Below, in pieces: positions 33,201 through 34,551 of a DNA stretch of 34,551 nucleotides. The notes under the pieces were generated by a model that was given only the letters and a program-made list of their open reading frames with translations, made no database searches and was not told the origin of the DNA. Where the stretch lies: positions 1 to 34,551 of the forward strand of contig NZ_VOHS01000038.1 in NCBI RefSeq assembly GCF_007896845.1. The letters run 5' to 3'. The position numbers and the translations under genes were made by a program. The DNA is from Chitinophaga pinensis. Lineage in GTDB: Bacteria; Bacteroidota; Bacteroidia; Chitinophagales; Chitinophagaceae. Position 1 is the stretch's first letter. The number at the start of each line of letters is the position of its first letter.

Positions 33201-34551
33201 TTGGATGCCTGGTTGCCGTTACCCGCAATATTAGCTGTTTTATTTGCAGGTAGACTCAGACTAAAGTTACCATCCATGCTCGGCGCAAGCTGCACAGTGT
33301 AGGTAATATTGTCGGTCGTAGACACATTTGAAACTGTAGTGGACAGGATAGTGAAATCGGCCGCTGTTAAACCGGTTACTGCTTCACTGAAAGTGACAGT
33401 TACCGTGAACGGCGCATTGTTAGGTGAAGGTGTGACAGGAGTGATGTTCACTGTCGGGTGAGTGGTATTCACTTTTACACCAGCACCGTTACCTATGCTG
33501 TTCAGTGTGAGGATTGCGTTGTTGGTTGCTGCGTCCAGAATAGTACCGCCGCCACCAAGTGATATGCCGGCACCGAGCCCGATACCATCCATATCTTCAT
33601 CGCCTGCCTGTACTGTATAACTGAAAGTAAGTGCATTGGTACCTGTACCTGCGCTGTAAGTAGCCGGTAAGATACCGCTGTTCATGTTCACCGCAATGTA
33701 TGGTATACCACCTGCTGTAGTTACGTTCACTACTTCACTGAAATTAACAGTGAAATTGAGTACGTTGCCTTCTACGTAGTAACCGTTAGCCGGCATTACC
33801 ACAGATGTTACTACCGGAGCTGTAAAGTCTGCTGTAACACTTACGGTGTTAGACGCCAGTGATGGGTTGGTACCAATGTTCTCTGCTGCAGCTGCAGGCA
33901 GGTTGACAGTGGTTGTACCATTTGTATTTGGCGTGATCGTTACTGTATAAGTGATGTTGTCTGTCGTCTGCAGAGCGGAAGCTATACCATTTGTAACGGC
34001 AAAGTCGCTTTCTGTCAGACCAGCTACTGCTTCACTGAAGACAGCTGTTACAGTGAAATCACCGTTCACAGGTGTAGACGGTGCAGACAATGTTACCGTA
34101 GGAATGTTTGTGTTCACTCTTACGTTGGCAGTGCTGGCGATATTATTCAGTGTGATGTTGGCGTTGTTAGTTGCCTGATCAGTGATCGTTCCGCCATTGA
34201 GTGACATTCCGGTTATCTGAATACCATCTGCGTCATTATTACCGCTAACTACTGTATAACGGAATTGCAATGTGTTTGGAGCAGATTTGCCGATGTAGTC
34301 AGCCGCTACAACTGTTCCACCGATGTTCAGTGCAACATATGGACTACCACCTGCAGTGGTGACAGCAATTGCTTCACTGAAATCTACGGTGATGTCAAGG
34401 TTTTGTCCTGCTTTGTAATATCCATCCGCTGGTACACCTACTGCTGTTACCACTGGTGGTGTAAAGTCAGCTGTGCGGCTGACCGTATTGGATACGGAGT
34501 TCGGGTTACCGCCGATATTTACGCGGAACCAGCAGGCAGTTCAATGCTAAC
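27230..34551 (-). CDS. giant repeat adhesin with type IX type B (CHU_C) sorting domain, 5' end outside the window
   Basis: At least 2407 residues are readable. Working from the N-terminal side of the visible part, ten domains of type A (Y-Y-K-A-G ... D-x-D-x-D-G-I ... N-A-T-L-T-L-N) alternate with nine of type B (P-F-T-V-T ... F-S-E-A-V-T-G-L ... N-I-G-N-N ... A-S-N-T-L), both bacterial Ig-like, about 210 residues per pair. Then come two cadherin-like domains (about 28330-27760), an Ig-like domain with 'TFKWDA'-type and 'AAGCSNTADF' segments, and a final 85-residue CHU_C domain (27233-27487): L-L-T-P-N-G-D-G-K-N-D-K-W, V-K-I-F-D-R-T-G-R, D-W-D-G-T-Y-N-G and a last basic R-D-R-R. This is the type B CTD that sends proteins through the type IX system to the surface. 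The frame is open to about 34522, where one missing base breaks it; the preceding S-I-E-L-P-A-G-S-A shows it continues. Likely a long adhesin or gliding-related surface fibre, SprB-like in design. Confidence 0.92.
28330..34551. repeat. tandem Ig-like repeats, about 635 bp period
   Basis: Ten type A copies can be placed by the Y-Y-K-A-G or equivalent codons near 34413, 33780, 33130, 32490, 31850, 31495, 30855, 30220, 29575 and 28945. The period is about 630-645 bp except between the fifth and sixth copy, about 355 bp, where a type B domain is missing. The start of each type B domain is marked by F-S-E-A-V. Long stretches are nearly identical at DNA level between copies, notably around the N-I-T-Y-T-V codons. 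Confidence 0.85.

Noticed and set aside
27572..34178. Many plus-strand frames of 65-202 codons opposite the giant repeat gene
   Set aside because: They recur with the repeat period, share the same Val/Ser/Cys-rich composition and are mirror images of the Ig-like repeats.

Overview
The window looks like chromosomal DNA of a gliding or predatory-type Bacteroidota, most likely Chitinophagaceae (Chitinophaga-like). The grounds are: promoters of the TTG / TAnnTTTG type, no Shine-Dalgarno-like leaders, a giant surface protein with a gliding-motility-associated (type B, CHU_C) C-terminal domain next to a PorP/SprF-like gene, a TonB-receptor-like outer-membrane barrel, and several small families I know mainly from this phylum. 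Genus is inference; no rRNA or marker gene is present.

Layout. 1-2000 is an AT-rich, decaying accessory island: a frameshifted AAA ATPase that runs off the left edge, a small HTH-like gene upstream of it, a divergent XRE regulator with its own late frameshift, four helically phased operator-like repeats between them, a probable relic of an IS1595-type transposase, and an orphan ORF. 2049-5799 (minus strand) is a tight five-gene run: membrane Fe-S/heme protein, CCG-domain Fe-S protein, a secreted beta-flower protein, a PaiB-like FMN protein and a Bacteroidota-specific small protein, closed by a terminator. 5910-12206 carries a PyrR-like phosphoribosyltransferase, a phosphohexomutase, pcm, a large outer-membrane barrel protein and a DUF445 protein. 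tRNA-His follows at 12314-12387 with its own promoter and terminator. 12478-15122 holds a small conserved protein and a three-gene envelope cluster (double OmpA-like protein, carboxypeptidase-regulatory-like protein, small membrane protein). 15538-16432 is a glycosyltransferase-like gene split by one extra T. 16493-18747 has a divergent HxlR regulator/quinone oxidoreductase pair, a tiny very basic protein and a methyltransferase. 19111-22949 holds a GT4-like glycosyltransferase, a secreted protein and a heparinase II/III-like enzyme. 23061-24044 is a desaturase closely resembling animal sphingolipid delta-4 desaturase (DES1). 24516-34551 (minus) holds a secreted protein, the PorP/SprF-like protein and the giant repeat protein, whose 5' part lies outside the window.

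How the genes work together. The clearest functional unit is the giant type B CTD protein followed 19 bp later by its probable PorP/SprF partner: a secreted, calcium-dependent-looking adhesin and the outer-membrane protein needed to export or anchor it by the type IX system. The DES1-like enzyme would act on the sphingolipids Bacteroidota make. The Fe-S pair probably passes electrons between a soluble donor or substrate and the quinone pool. Four single-base indels (near 145, 1020, 15990 and 34522) interrupt otherwise good reading frames; two lie in the decaying island, two in genes that otherwise look healthy, so base-calling error has to be separated from real decay.
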